From NCBI GenBank assembly GCA_005884115.1, contig VAXW01000002.1:186001-250000 (forward strand): a stretch of 64,000 bases of DNA, in the 5' to 3' direction. A program made the translations under genes and the position numbers. Below the pieces are notes generated by a model that was given only the letters and a program-made list of their open reading frames with translations, was not told the origin of the DNA and made no database searches. The stretch is from Actinomycetota bacterium. GTDB taxonomy: Bacteria > Actinomycetota > Thermoleophilia > Solirubrobacterales > Solirubrobacteraceae. Below are positions 26,396 to 35,516 of this stretch, piece after piece (position 1 is the first letter of the stretch; each line of letters starts with the position of its first letter).

Positions 26396-27937
26396 TCAAA
26401 GGCCGCGACGCCCGAGCACGTGGGGCACGGTGCGCAGCAGGATCTTCATGTCGTTCCAGAGCGACCAGTTGGCCACGTACAGGTAGTCGAGCGCCACCAT
26501 TTCCTTGAGCGGGACGCGCGCCGGGCCGAGGATCTGCCACGGGCCCGTCATCCCGGGGGTGATCTCCAGGCGGCGGCGGTTCCACCCCTCGATGCGCTGG
26601 TCCTCCTCGAGCACCAGCGGGCGCGGCCCGACCAGGCTCATCTCGCCAAGGAAGATGTTCAGGAGCTGTGGCAGCTCGTCGAGCGCGCTCCGCCGCAGCC
26701 ACCTCCCGACGCGGGTCACGCGCGGGTCTTCGGCGATCTTGAAGAGCCCCTCCTGCGCCTCGTTACGGTGGCGGAGCGAGTCCTTCAGCGACTCGGCATC
26801 GGGCACCATGGTGCGGAACTTGAGCATGTAGAAGCGCCGGCCGTGGCGTCCGACCCGCAGCTGGCGGAAGAAGACCGGCCCGCGGCTGTCGACCTTGATT
26901 GCGAGCGCTATCGCGATCATCAAAGGCGCGATCGCGAGCAGGCCGATGGACGCGCCAACCAGGTCGAACGCGCGCTTGATCGCCGCCGAAGATCGCGTCA
27001 GCTCGAAGCGCCTGACTCCCATCAGGGTGACGCCGTGCAGGTCGTCGAACTCGACCGAGGACCCGACCACCTCGAGCATCCGCGGCAGGATGCTCACGCG
27101 CACGCCGACCGCCTTCAGCGTGCGTACCAGGTTCAGCGTCTCCGACGCTTCGGCCTCCGGTCCGCAGCCCGGCGCGATGATGGCGCGGTGAACGTCGAGC
27201 GTGCGCGCGAGGTCGCGTATCTCGGAGAGCCTCGGCGCCGAGAAGGCGTCCGTGGACCACGGTGCCGCCTTGTCGAGATCCAGGTGCGCGACCACCCGCG
27301 CGTTGATCCCCCCATGGCCGCTCAGCTTTGCGCGAACCATTTCCGCAGACCGCTCGTCACCGATGAAGAGGCAGCGCTCGGTGGGCGCGAGTCGCATCGC
27401 GCTCGCCCTTGCCGCGGCGCGGGAGAGGATCAGCAGACCGGCGAGCACGAGCCACAGGAACAGCGCCTCGCGGCGATCGAGCGAGCCGGCGACGACCAGC
27501 CGTCCGCCGAGCCAGGCGACGAGCGTGCAGAGCGTCGCGAGCTGGAACAGCTTCGGCGCCTCGTCGAGGGTCGTCTTGCGCAGCAGCGTCTCGTCGCGGT
27601 CATACAGGCCCATCAGCTTGGCTCCCACGAGCAACAGAGGTACGCCGGCGAAGCTCTCCCAGGTCAGATGCACGGGCACACGCCGCGAGGAAAGCGCGAC
27701 GGTCAGCACAAGCGCGGCCAGGATCGCCACGGCGTCGGCGATGACGAGAGACCGGCGAAAGATGGTGTCGCGGCGCAAGCACGCCGCCGGGCCCCGGACC
27801 TCGTCGACCTGCGCCGATGGCAGGCGATGCCGCGCGAGCGTGCCCGCGCTACGAGTGCCCGTGATCCTTCGGGTTCCGGTGGCCAAAGCGCCCCAGGCCA
27901 CCCCTGTCTCAGTCCCGCTCCCCGTCTCCACGCTCAT
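26396..27937 (-). CDS. Polyprenyl-phosphate sugar-1-phosphate transferase (WbaP/WcaJ type)
   Basis: The 513-residue protein has four N-terminal membrane helices (about residues 60-180, for example SLVIADAVAILAALVLTVAL). A soluble CoA-binding-like middle region ERCLFIGDERSAEMVRAKL follows, then a membrane-entry helix IKRAFDLVGASIGLLAIAPL. The catalytic C-terminal domain has SRGPVFFRQLRVGRHGRRFY, MLKFRTMVPDAESLKD, RVGRWLRRSALDELPQLLNI and EMSLVGPRPLV with TPGMTGPWQILG. These are the bacterial sugar transferase motifs. It transfers a sugar phosphate to undecaprenyl phosphate and starts glycan assembly on the cytoplasmic face. It is probably the priming enzyme for the whole locus. Confidence 0.93.
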   Translation of the reverse strand: MSVETGSGTETGVAWGALATGTRRITGTRSAGTLARHRLPSAQVDEVRGPAACLRRDTIFRRSLVIADAVAILAALVLTVALSSRRVPVHLTWESFAGVPLLLVGAKLMGLYDRDETLLRKTTLDEAPKLFQLATLCTLVAWLGGRLVVAGSLDRREALFLWLVLAGLLILSRAAARASAMRLAPTERCLFIGDERSAEMVRAKLSGHGGINARVVAHLDLDKAAPWSTDAFSAPRLSEIRDLARTLDVHRAIIAPGCGPEAEASETLNLVRTLKAVGVRVSILPRMLEVVGSSVEFDDLHGVTLMGVRRFELTRSSAAIKRAFDLVGASIGLLAIAPLMIAIALAIKVDSRGPVFFRQLRVGRHGRRFYMLKFRTMVPDAESLKDSLRHRNEAQEGLFKIAEDPRVTRVGRWLRRSALDELPQLLNIFLGEMSLVGPRPLVLEEDQRIEGWNRRRLEITPGMTGPWQILGPARVPLKEMVALDYLYVANWSLWNDMKILLRTVPHVLGRRGL

Positions 27938-28038
27938 GAAAGCTCCCCGCCTCCTTGCCCGCCACCATTCATCCCCGGAGGGTGGCTCACGGGTCTCGGA
28001 CTAGCACCGAAACCACATGATTGATGCTCAAGGCCCCC

Positions 28039-28068
28039 ATCATGCACCGAAGCCGGCCACGATGTCAA
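28039..28068 (-). promoter_or_regulatory. Predicted promoter of the priming sugar transferase
   Basis: On the minus strand TTGACA (28063-28068) is followed after 18 bases by CATGAT (28039-28044), a sigma-A-like pair with four matches to TATAAT. A start point near 28032 would give a leader of about 95 bases to the ATG at 27937. A GGAGG lies within that leader shortly before the start codon. The hexamers are visible; function is inferred. Confidence 0.4.
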
Positions 28069-28069
28069 G

Positions 28070-28563
28070 GCCATTGACGCGCAATTACCCGCGCGACCCA
28101 TCATCGTAACTCCATGGAGGCCTAGATGTGCCGTTCCGGCGCCGATCGGCCCCCAGCCGAGCCGCCCCGCCCGCTCGCCCGCCGAGGTGCCAATACATCG
28201 GACGTCCCCGCGACGGTCCGCGAGCACGCCTCGCGCCGCCCCCGGACTCCTAGCGACCGGCGTGGGAACCTGCGCGAGCGCTCCCGCGCGTGCACGCGCC
28301 TTTGGAGTTGCTCCTGTTCGCCCCCACCTGCTAGGCCACGCCATTCGGTTGCCTCCCTGCGGTTTGTGTCCTCTCGATGCCGCATCTTCACCGCTACCCG
28401 AAGAGCGGGTGTCGAGATCTTGTGACCTCGCTTCCGCTTGCCTCGCCGGCGATGGGCCGGCGCCGCTCGCGGTCGTCGCAGACGCCGAGCGCCCGCGCAC
28501 GCGTACGTTTAGCAGACGGGGCGCCCGAGTGCGGAAAGCTGCCTTTGCGGAGCCATCTGCGTC
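28070..28563. other. Intergenic region of about 500 bases, nothing recognised
   Basis: The stretch between the sugar transferase promoter and the arsM stop is Arg/Pro/Ala-rich in every frame. No conserved protein, tRNA or repeat was seen, and a motif-by-motif comparison with cyclic-dinucleotide riboswitches was not convincing. Confidence 0.5.
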
Positions 28564-29451
28564 CTAGCTCGGCTTGACGGCCCGGATGATGGCCGCCCCG
28601 GCATGCTCGTGGACGCGGTGCGTCTCGCGGATCTCGATGTTCTCAAGCCCGGCGACAGCAAGAGCCTCCTCGAACTCGCGCCGCGTCAGCGCGCCGGCGA
28701 CGCAACCGGTCCACTGCTGCATGTCGGCGCGAGTTGCGTCGTCCATGTTCTCATCGGCGACCACGTCGGAGATCGCAAACCGCCCTCCCGGCCGCAGGAC
28801 TCTTGCGGCCTCCCGTATGACCTGCGGCTTGTCGCCGGAAAGGTTGAGCACGCAGTTTGAGATCACCACGTCGACGCTCGCGTCGGGAAGCGGGATCTCC
28901 TCGATGTAGCCCTTGCGAAAGTGGACGTTCTCGACTCCGGCCTCTCGAGCGTTGCGCGTCGCGAGCTCGAGCATCTCATCGGTCATGTCCACGCCGATAG
29001 CCTTGCCCGTAGGCGCTACCCGCCGGGCCGAGATGAGGACGTCGGCGCCTGCGCCCGAGCCGAGGTCGAGCACGGTCTCGCCCTCGTGCAGATCGGCCAC
29101 GGCGGTCGGGACACCGCAGCCGAGCGAGGCCGCGACGGCGCTCGCCGTCGTTTCCGGCGCTTGCGCGTCGTCATACAGCGAAGCGCCGAAAACCGCGCGT
29201 CCGTCCTCATCGTCGAACCGGGCCGCGGATCCGCAGCCTGCATCGCCTGAGCCGGCCAGCGCCGCGGCGGCAGCGGCATAACGATCGCGCACCCGCTCGC
29301 GCACTTCTGCGCCGGCTGCGGCCCGCCCCTCCGAGCAGCCGCACGAGCTCGAATGGGGAGTGCAGCAGCTCTCCATCGCGCTCGACTCACAGCAGCTCGC
29401 CTGCTGCTCGGTCGCGCAGCACTCTGATGTGACGGTCTCTAGTCCAGCCAT
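28564..29451 (-). CDS. arsM: Arsenite methyltransferase with Cys-rich N-terminus
   Basis: The 295-residue SAM enzyme has [20 protein letters not shown] (motif I) and [40 protein letters not shown] and [20 protein letters not shown] hold the two conserved As(III)-binding cysteines of ArsM. The first 40 residues add an unusual set of Cys pairs ([27 protein letters not shown]), which could bind As(III) or load the enzyme. The ATG at 29451 overlaps the end of arsR by 13 bases, so the two are translationally coupled. The reaction is methylation of arsenite to volatile or excretable methylated arsenic. Confidence 0.9.
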   Translation of the reverse strand: MAGLETVTSECCATEQQASCCESSAMESCCTPHSSSCGCSEGRAAAGAEVRERVRDRYAAAAAALAGSGDAGCGSAARFDDEDGRAVFGASLYDDAQAPETTASAVAASLGCGVPTAVADLHEGETVLDLGSGAGADVLISARRVAPTGKAIGVDMTDEMLELATRNAREAGVENVHFRKGYIEEIPLPDASVDVVISNCVLNLSGDKPQVIREAARVLRPGGRFAISDVVADENMDDATRADMQQWTGCVAGALTRREFEEALAVAGLENIEIRETHRVHEHAGAAIIRAVKPS

Positions 29452-29792
29452 GCGGATAGCTCCTTCAGCGCGTCGGGGATGACGTAGTAGTAGGCCCAGA
29501 GGCCGCGTCGCTCGGAGTCGACGAGTCCGGCCTCGCGCAGCTTCTTGAGGTGATGGCTGAGCGTCGGCTGGCCGACCTCGAACAGCGGGACGAGCTCGCA
29601 CACGCAGACCTTGCCGGCGTGCTTGCGCAGCACGTCGACGAGCTGCAGGCGAATCGGATCGCCGAGGGCCTTCGCGACCTCCGCCATGCGCATGGCCTGG
29701 TCACGCTCGACGTCGGGGTACACGACGGGCTCGCAACAACGCTCCCCCGCTGCCCGCTTCTGCTTCGGCGCGAGCTCCAGATCGATGGACAT
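29439..29792 (-). CDS. arsR: ArsR/SmtB-family arsenic-responsive repressor
   Basis: The 117-residue winged-helix repressor has ALGDPIRLQLVDVLRKHAGK, then VCVCELVPLFEVGQPTLSHH and LKKLREAGLVDSERRGLWAY, the ArsR DNA-binding block. VCVCEL in helix alpha-3 gives the thiols that bind As(III), and an N-terminal Cys pair (ERCCEP) may complete the site. The ATG at 29792 is chosen because it lies just below a near-consensus promoter. The frame continues open upstream but that sequence is beyond the predicted transcription start. It represses its own promoter and the coupled arsM. Confidence 0.9.
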   Translation of the reverse strand: MSIDLELAPKQKRAAGERCCEPVVYPDVERDQAMRMAEVAKALGDPIRLQLVDVLRKHAGKVCVCELVPLFEVGQPTLSHHLKKLREAGLVDSERRGLWAYYYVIPDALKELSAWLD

Positions 29793-29799
29793 CAATCTA

Positions 29800-29828
29800 C
29801 GTATATCAATTGAAGTGATTGCTGTCAA
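29800..29828 (-). promoter_or_regulatory. arsR-arsM promoter with operator palindrome
   Basis: On the minus strand TTGACA (29823-29828) and TATACG (29800-29805) are separated by 17 bases. The palindrome TCAATTGA (29806-29813) lies in the spacer beside the -10. The predicted start point near 29793 is one base from the arsR ATG at 29792, so the message would be leaderless or nearly so. ArsR binding at the palindrome would block polymerase. Hexamers and palindrome are seen; regulation is inferred. Confidence 0.65.
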
Positions 29829-29839
29829 TAGATAGCATC

Positions 29840-30259
29840 GCGTGCCCAACAAGTCCACGCCGGGTTCGAGTTCTTTTTTGTCCAGCAGGTACAGGTACTT
29901 CTTGAACAGCGACGTGGTGCCCGGTCCGTCTTTACGCACGACGCGCGTGTCGGCATCGTGGATTCGCACGGTTCTGAGCCACTTGTGACCGGTTTGGCTT
30001 CGTTGAGAACTTTGCTCCAGGCGGTGATTTCGCCCTTGACACTTTCTCCGCCGTTGTCTCTTTCAGCGCGAGGCGTCCTTCCGCTCGCTCATCGTGTTTG
30101 CGGTAGCCAGGCGAGCGGGCAGGAACGTCGCCGCTGGCAGGGCCGTGCTATCGGAACTGGCGGCTTCCTCCAGGGCCCCTTCGAGCCGTTCCTGGTTGGC
30201 GATACGCGACGCGAAGCTCCACGTGGCGGCGCCGCCAACGACACTTCAGTGACGGGCGC
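29840..30259. other. Intergenic region, lower GC, no recognised gene
   Basis: Between the ars promoter and the DUF47 gene, local GC is lower than nearby (for example a T-run near 29876). A minus frame gives an odd but protein-like segment, KKYLYLLDKKELEPGVDLLG, that ends by running into arsR. It matches nothing I recognise and its upstream part is interrupted. It may be the end of a lost, transferred gene. No RNA gene or repeat was found. Confidence 0.45.
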
Positions 30260-30898
30260 TCAAGCGCGCCGGCGGTTGCCGCGCTTCAGGGTGATTCCCT
30301 CGAGCACGTGTGCGACGGCCTCGCAGGCGTCGACGGCCGCCTCGAGTGACTCGAAGATGTCCTTCCAGCGGATCACGACCATTGGGTCGATGCCGCCCGC
30401 GAACAGCGAAGCGACACCGTCGCGCTGAAGGCGATCGCCCTCGTTCTCCAGGCGGTGGATCTCGACCAGGTGAGGGCCGAGCTCCGCTCCGGTGCGCAGG
30501 CAGCGCAGCGCCTGGGCGATCTGCTCACCGGCGCCCACGAGCACGTCCGCGAACTCGACGGCCTGCTCCATCGGAGCCTCTACGCGGTACAGGCCGAGCT
30601 GAGCCGCGGCCTGCTCGGAGTGGTCGACGATGTCATCTAGCGCCGTGGCGAGCGCGTGGCCATCGCCGGCCGTGAACGGTGCGCGCAGGCGCCCGCCTGC
30701 GGCCAGCCGGTGGATGATGTCGTGCGTGATGCGATCGCCTTCCTGCTCGCAAACCTTCAGGTCCTGAGCGAGGGCCGCCCGCTCGGGGTACTCGGAGAGC
30801 AGATCGCGCAGCAAGAGGCCCGCCCGCTGCACGTTGCGACCGGCCTCCTCGATCAGGGACATCAGATCGGTATCCACTCCCCGGCTGAGCAGGCTCAT
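30260..30898 (-). CDS. DUF47/PhoU-like phosphate transport regulator
   Basis: The 212-residue helical protein has DTDLMSLIEEAGRNVQRAGL, then KVCEQEGDRITHDIIHRLAA, ALATALDDIVDHSEQAAAQL and EIHRLENEGDRLQRDGVASL. The repeated E-x-x-GD-x-x-x-x-x motifs are the metal-binding signature of the DUF47 (Pit accessory/PhoU-like) family. It usually accompanies a low-affinity PiT transporter, which is not in this window. It diverges from the winged-helix regulator and the pst operon. A GTG/ATG further upstream (30910) is possible; the conserved start MSLLSRG favours 30898. Confidence 0.82.
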   Translation of the reverse strand: MSLLSRGVDTDLMSLIEEAGRNVQRAGLLLRDLLSEYPERAALAQDLKVCEQEGDRITHDIIHRLAAGGRLRAPFTAGDGHALATALDDIVDHSEQAAAQLGLYRVEAPMEQAVEFADVLVGAGEQIAQALRCLRTGAELGPHLVEIHRLENEGDRLQRDGVASLFAGGIDPMVVIRWKDIFESLEAAVDACEAVAHVLEGITLKRGNRRRA

Positions 30899-31002
30899 CG
30901 ACGCGAGCATATTGGCCGGGGGCGGCCCCAGCAGCACTCGGACTCTTTCACGATTACGAGTTTGCAACGCGCTCGGGCGCGTTCGCTGGCAGGCTCGACC
31001 TC

Positions 31003-31449
31003 GTGTCGAGCCCTCGGGAGAGTCCGGCCAGCGAGGATGGCCAGACCCTGCGCGCGGGCGAGCTCGAGGTGAGGCTCGGGGACGGGCTCGTGCTGGCGGG
31101 CGGGCAGGTGCTGGTGCTGTCCGTGCGGGAGTTCGAGCTGCTGGTCGCACTGGCACGGCGGCTCGGCGCGATCGCCCGGCGCGAGGAGCTGTTCAGCACC
31201 GTCTGGGGAGGCGAACTGAGAGCCGGGGACCGCTCGGTCGACGTGTACATCAGCAAGCTGCGCGCGAAGCTCGAGAAAGCCATGCCCGGGTGGCGCTTCA
31301 TCCACACGCACCCCGGCTTCGGATATCGCTTCCAGCCACAGTCTTGGTCGCGCTCTCAGGCCGGCTCGGACTCCGACGACGTCGATGCCGGCGCGAACGG
31401 CCGAAGTGAGCTTTTACGAAATGTTCACACCGGGCTCGCGAGGCGGTAA
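31003..31449 (+). CDS. Stand-alone OmpR/PhoB-type winged-helix regulator
   Basis: The 148-residue protein is only the DNA-binding half of an OmpR-family regulator. It has VLVLSVREFELLVALARRLG, IARREELFSTVWGGELRAGD and RSVDVYISKLRAKLEKAMPG with RFIHTHPGFGYRFQP. No receiver domain or phosphoacceptor Asp precedes it, so it cannot be controlled by phosphorylation in the usual manner. The C-terminal helix-wing closely resembles that of the full response regulator at 36452 (GDRSVDV, KLEKA and HTH-x-G-x-GYRF). GTG start. It lies directly before pstS and may regulate the operon. Confidence 0.8.
   Translation: MSSPRESPASEDGQTLRAGELEVRLGDGLVLAGGQVLVLSVREFELLVALARRLGAIARREELFSTVWGGELRAGDRSVDVYISKLRAKLEKAMPGWRFIHTHPGFGYRFQPQSWSRSQAGSDSDDVDAGANGRSELLRNVHTGLARR
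31411..31428 (+). promoter_or_regulatory. Weak Pho-box-like sequence upstream of pstS
   Basis: CTTTTAC and TGTTCAC are spaced by GAAA (7-4-7), the geometry of a Pho box, within the 3' end of the preceding gene and about 105 bases before the pstS start. The match to the CTGTCAT/CTGTCAC consensus is only partial, so it is a candidate. Confidence 0.25.
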
Positions 31450-31533
31450 GAGACTGGCGCCGCTACCGAACCGGCGGGGGGCTACGAGAGCCTGCGCCGT
31501 CGTCACTCATCCAATCGAGTCAGAGGAGACGCA

Positions 31534-32631
31534 GTGACCAGCAACAAGATCGGCGCGCTCGCGTGCGCGACGCTGCTCGTGCTCGGCCTCGCCGCGTGCG
31601 GCAGCAGCAAAAAATCGTCCACGGGCGCAGCTGGCGCAGGCGCAGCGTCGGGCACGATCTCGGGCGCCGGCTCGACATTTGCGGCGCCCGTGTACGAACA
31701 ATGGGCCTCGGCTCAGTCGGGCCTGACGGTGAACTACCAGGCCGTGGGCTCGGGTGCGGGTATCACGGCTCTCGAGTCCAAGACGGTCGACTTCGGCGCC
31801 AGCGATCCGCCGCTGAAGCCGGGCGATGAAGAAGCGATCGCCAAGAACGGAAGCCCGGCGGTGCAGATCCCGATGTTCCTAGGCGCGATCACCGTCTCCT
31901 ACAACCTCCCCGGCGTGCAGACGGGGCTGAAGATGGACGGCAAGACGATCGCCGACATCTTCCTCGGCAAGGTGAACAAGTGGGACGACGCCGAGCTCAC
32001 GGCGCTGAACCCTGGCGTCTCGCTGCCGGGCACGGCGATCACGGTTGTCCACCGGTCGGACTCTTCAGGCACGACAGCTGGCTTCACCGGCTTCCTGGCC
32101 AGCGTCGACCCCGAATTCAAGAGCAAGGTCGGCGAAGGCAAGGACGTGCAGTGGCCCACGGGCACGGGCGCGAAGGGCAACGCGGGCGTGGCGGGAGCCG
32201 TGCAGCAGACGGCGGGCGCCGTCGGCTACGTCGAGCAGGCGTACGCGTTGCAGCACAACTTCACCTACTCATCGGTGAAGAACAAGGCGGGCCAGTTCGT
32301 AGCTCCGAACCTCGCCTCCACGAGCGCCGCCGCGGCCGAAGTCAAGGTACCGGTGAATCTCGGGCTCAAGATCTCGAACCCGGGCGGTGCGCGCAGTTAC
32401 CCGATCACCTCGCAGACGTTCATCGTCGTCAACAAGGACCTGTGCAAGGCGCGAGCGCCTGGCGGAGAATCCGCGGCGAAGGGTGTCGCGAGCTTCATCC
32501 AATACGGGCTCACACAGGGACAAGCCGTGCTCTCACAGGCCGACTACGCGGCACTGCCGGCGGCGATTCTCGCAAAGTCCAAGGAAGCGGCCGCGAGCCT
32601 GCAGTGCAACGGGGCGGCGCTGAGCGGGTAA
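31534..32631 (+). CDS. pstS: Phosphate-binding lipoprotein of the Pst ABC transporter
   Basis: The 365-residue protein has a lipoprotein signal, ALACATLLVLGLAACGSSKK, with lipobox LAAC. ISGAGSTFAAPVYEQWASAQ and VGSGAGITALESKTVDFGAS are the PstS phosphate-contact segments. ITVVHRSDSSGTTAGFTGFL is the second ligand loop (S-D-x-S-G-T-T). It is tethered outside the membrane and passes phosphate to PstC/PstA. An AGGAG lies seven bases before the GTG at 31534. It heads pstS-C-A-B-phoU and is likely induced by phosphate starvation. Confidence 0.95.
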   Translation: MTSNKIGALACATLLVLGLAACGSSKKSSTGAAGAGAASGTISGAGSTFAAPVYEQWASAQSGLTVNYQAVGSGAGITALESKTVDFGASDPPLKPGDEEAIAKNGSPAVQIPMFLGAITVSYNLPGVQTGLKMDGKTIADIFLGKVNKWDDAELTALNPGVSLPGTAITVVHRSDSSGTTAGFTGFLASVDPEFKSKVGEGKDVQWPTGTGAKGNAGVAGAVQQTAGAVGYVEQAYALQHNFTYSSVKNKAGQFVAPNLASTSAAAAEVKVPVNLGLKISNPGGARSYPITSQTFIVVNKDLCKARAPGGESAAKGVASFIQYGLTQGQAVLSQADYAALPAAILAKSKEAAASLQCNGAALSG

Positions 32632-32671
32632 GCCCGAGGAAGCCGCCGGGCGATCCGATAAAGATCAGGAC

Positions 32672-33694
32672 GTGCAGGTAGCCGCAAGTGTGAGCGGTGG
32701 CCCCGCGCTTCTTGCGCGGTCACCGCTCGCGCGGCTGCCGGATCGAGCACTCAAGCTCGCACTCACGGGGCTTGCCGCGCTGATCCTGGCGCTGATCGTC
32801 TACTTCTTCGTGCGCTTGGTCGGCGAGGCGCATCCCGCATTCGCGCACGAAGGCGTGTTCGGGTTCGCGTTCAACAACAACTGGAACGTGAGCGCCGGGA
32901 GGTTCGGCGCCCTCCCGCTGCTCCTGGGCACCCTGATCACCTCGGGCCTGGCGCTCCTGTTCGGCGTGCCGATCGCCGTCGCGACGGCGCTCTATGCCGC
33001 CGAGCTCGCACCGCTACGCATCCGGAGCGCCCTGGCGGTCCTGGTCGAGCTTCTCGCAGCGGTCCCTTCGGTCGTGTACGGACTGTGGGGGATCTTCTTC
33101 CTCGCCCCCAAACTCCAGGGCAGCGAGCAGTGGATCGCGAATCGCCTGTCGTTCGTGCCCTTCATCGGCGGAGGCGCCGTGACGATCCCCAACTACTTCA
33201 TCGGCGGCCTGATCCTGGCAATCATGATCCTGCCGATCGTGAGCGCCATCAGCCGGGAGGTGATCGCCACGGTCCCTTCCGACCACAGAGAGGCAGCGCT
33301 CGGGCTCGGGGCCACGCGCTGGGAGATGATCAGGATCGCCGTCCTCCCCTACTGCCGCGCCGGGATCGTGGGCGCCGCGATGCTCGGGCTCGGCCGCGCG
33401 ATCGGCGAGACGATCGCCGTGACGATTGTGATCGGGGACGCGCCTCAGCTTGGCAGCCACCTCTTCGGGCAGGGCTACAGCCTCGCCGCGGTGATCGCGA
33501 ACGAGTTCGGCGAGGCGCAGGGGCTGCATCGCTCGGCCCTGTTCGCCGCGGGGCTGGTGCTGTTCGTGCTGACGCTGCTCGTCAACGCGGTGGCGCGCGT
33601 GCTCGTCAGCCGGGCGTCGCGTGGCCGCGCTGAGCCGACGCCGGCGGGGGTCTCGGCTGGCGGGCCGCAGACGCTGAGCGGAGCGGCGGCATGA
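32672..33694 (+). CDS. pstC: Phosphate ABC transporter permease PstC
   Basis: The 340-residue membrane protein has six or so helices. LALTGLAALILALIVYFFVR is the first. The permease EAA-type loop is AALGLGATRWEMIRIAVLPY with RAGIVGAAMLGLGRAIGETI, and LAAVPSVVYGLWGIFFLAPK is the PstC hallmark. It pairs with PstA in the membrane. It begins with GTG about 40 bases after pstS and its stop overlaps the pstA start (ATGA). Confidence 0.93.
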   Translation: MQVAASVSGGPALLARSPLARLPDRALKLALTGLAALILALIVYFFVRLVGEAHPAFAHEGVFGFAFNNNWNVSAGRFGALPLLLGTLITSGLALLFGVPIAVATALYAAELAPLRIRSALAVLVELLAAVPSVVYGLWGIFFLAPKLQGSEQWIANRLSFVPFIGGGAVTIPNYFIGGLILAIMILPIVSAISREVIATVPSDHREAALGLGATRWEMIRIAVLPYCRAGIVGAAMLGLGRAIGETIAVTIVIGDAPQLGSHLFGQGYSLAAVIANEFGEAQGLHRSALFAAGLVLFVLTLLVNAVARVLVSRASRGRAEPTPAGVSAGGPQTLSGAAA

Positions 33695-34584
33695 GCAGCG
33701 CGGGTCAGGCACGGCTACCGGCACGCTTCGCCGTGAGCGCCGCGCGCCGGCGGCGCGATCTGCTCGCGCGCGGCTTGATCTTGACGGCCACGGTGATCGC
33801 GCTGGTCCCGCTCGCGCTGATCCTCTACTACCTGCTGCGAAAGGGGCTCGGGGCGTGGTCTACGAGCTTCTTCAGCACCGACCCGACGGGCAACACGTTC
33901 TTCAAGACCTCGAGCATCGGCGGGATCAAGAGCGCGATCCTCGGCACGATCGAGATGGTCGGATTAGCCGCCGCGATGGCCATCCCGCTCGGCACGGGCG
34001 TGGCGGTGTGGCTGATCGAGTACGGCCGTGACAGCTGGTTCGCGCACGCGGTGCGGTACTTCGTCGACGTGCTCACGGGCGTGCCGTCGATCGTGTTCGG
34101 CCTCTTCATCTACATCGTGCTCGTCGTCGGCACCGGCAGCTCGTATGGCGCCTACAAGGGCTCGTTTGCGCTCGCGCTGCTGATGCTCCCGGTCGTGACG
34201 CGCTCGGCGGAGGTGATCCTGCAGCTGATACCGAGCGGCCTGCGCGAATCGGCGCTCGCCCTCGGCGCGCCGCGCTGGCGCGTGATCTCGCGGGTGGTCC
34301 TGCCCACAGCGCTGCCGGGCCTCATCACGGGGGTGTTGCTGGCGATTGCGCGCGCCGCCGGCGAGACGGCTCCGCTGCTGTTCACAGCGGGCGAGACGCT
34401 GAAGACGAACTACGGCCTGGGGGAATTCATGAATGCGCTCCCGGTCCAGATCTACCGCGACGTGACCTCCCCCACGACGGCGGTGGTAGACCGCGCGTGG
34501 GGCACGGCGCTGACGCTGGTGGCGATGATCCTGTTGCTCAATCTGATGGCGCGTCTAATCTCGCGGCGTAGTCACGTTGCATGA
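33691..34584 (+). CDS. pstA: Phosphate ABC transporter permease PstA
   Basis: The 297-residue permease has [20 protein letters not shown] as the first helix. [20 protein letters not shown] is the conserved central segment, and [20 protein letters not shown] followed by [20 protein letters not shown] is the ATPase-contact loop. It forms the phosphate channel with PstC. The ATGA overlap at both ends links it tightly to pstC and pstB. About 30 residues with a basic cluster ([11 protein letters not shown]) precede the first helix. Confidence 0.93.
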   Translation: MSSAGQARLPARFAVSAARRRRDLLARGLILTATVIALVPLALILYYLLRKGLGAWSTSFFSTDPTGNTFFKTSSIGGIKSAILGTIEMVGLAAAMAIPLGTGVAVWLIEYGRDSWFAHAVRYFVDVLTGVPSIVFGLFIYIVLVVGTGSSYGAYKGSFALALLMLPVVTRSAEVILQLIPSGLRESALALGAPRWRVISRVVLPTALPGLITGVLLAIARAAGETAPLLFTAGETLKTNYGLGEFMNALPVQIYRDVTSPTTAVVDRAWGTALTLVAMILLLNLMARLISRRSHVA

Positions 34585-35516
34585 CCACAGCCGACGGACT
34601 ACCTTCCCCGCTAGCCGACATGGAGCCCGAGAGCCGCCTTCAGAGCGAACGCCCACAGCAGTCGGACGGCTCACAGGCGCGGGCTCGTATCATCGGCGAT
34701 TCGGCGCGCTTGGCGACACCGACTGACAATGCGATCGTGACGAACCAGGGCGTCAGCGTGACGCTCCGCGGCCTGCGCGCGTTCTATGGCGACGCCGAAC
34801 AGGTCAAGGGAGTCGACCTCGAGTTCCGCGCCAATGAGGTCACCGCGATCATCGGCCCATCGGGCTGCGGCAAGTCCACGATGATCCGCTGCATCAACCG
34901 CATGCACGAGGAGATCCCGGGCGCCCGCGCCGAGGGCGAGGTGCTGCTTGACGAGACGGACATCTACGACCCTGCGGTGGACGTCGTCGCCGTACGGCGC
35001 GCGGTCGGGATGGTGTTCCAGAAGCCGAACCCGTTTCCGACCATGTCTGTGTTCGACAACGTCGCGGCCGGCCTGCGGCTTGGAGGGCGAGTGCGCTCGG
35101 TCGGATCCAAGGCCGAGCTGCAGGCTAAGGTCGAGTCCGCGCTTCGCGGCGCGAGCCTCTGGGAGGAGGTGCGCGAGCGGCTGCACGAGCCCGGCGCCGG
35201 CCTCTCGGGAGGCCAGCAGCAGAGGCTCTGCATCGCGCGTTCACTCGCCGTGGACCCGGAGGTGATCCTGATGGACGAGCCCTGCTCGGCGCTGGACCCG
35301 ATCGCCACGCTGCGCATCGAGGAGCTGATCGATGACCTGAAGAGGCGCGTGACGATCGTGATCGTCACTCACAACATGCAGCAGGCGGCGCGCGTCGCCG
35401 ACCGTACGGCCTTCCTGCTCGGCGGAGAGCTCGTGGAGGTGGGCCCGACGCAGCAGATCTTCACGACACCCTCGGATCCGCGAACGGAAGAATATGTCAC
35501 GGGGAAGTTCGGCTAG
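34581..35516 (+). CDS. pstB: Phosphate ABC transporter ATPase PstB
   Basis: The 311-residue protein has [20 protein letters not shown] (Walker A near residues 92-99), [20 protein letters not shown] (PstB-specific Q-loop), [20 protein letters not shown] (signature) and [20 protein letters not shown] (Walker B). PstB proteins are usually about 255 residues. Here an N-terminal extension of about 55 residues, rich in Pro, Ser and Arg, precedes the conserved start, and an internal start nearer [12 protein letters not shown] is a possible alternative. Starts by ATGA overlap with pstA. Confidence 0.94.
   Translation: MTTADGLPSPLADMEPESRLQSERPQQSDGSQARARIIGDSARLATPTDNAIVTNQGVSVTLRGLRAFYGDAEQVKGVDLEFRANEVTAIIGPSGCGKSTMIRCINRMHEEIPGARAEGEVLLDETDIYDPAVDVVAVRRAVGMVFQKPNPFPTMSVFDNVAAGLRLGGRVRSVGSKAELQAKVESALRGASLWEEVRERLHEPGAGLSGGQQQRLCIARSLAVDPEVILMDEPCSALDPIATLRIEELIDDLKRRVTIVIVTHNMQQAARVADRTAFLLGGELVEVGPTQQIFTTPSDPRTEEYVTGKFG

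Noticed and set aside
28100..28420. Possible cyclic-di-GMP or cyclic-di-AMP riboswitch
   Set aside because: Some short purine-rich motifs looked similar, but the conserved core elements could not be lined up, so it was not called.
27934..28500. Minus-strand 188-codon frame upstream of the sugar transferase
   Set aside because: Gly/Arg/Ala/Ser-rich low-complexity sequence that overlaps the predicted promoter region; no conserved feature.
29958..30428. Plus-strand 156-codon frame between arsR and the DUF47 gene
   Set aside because: Poor composition and overlaps the DUF47 coding region in antisense; no homology recognised.
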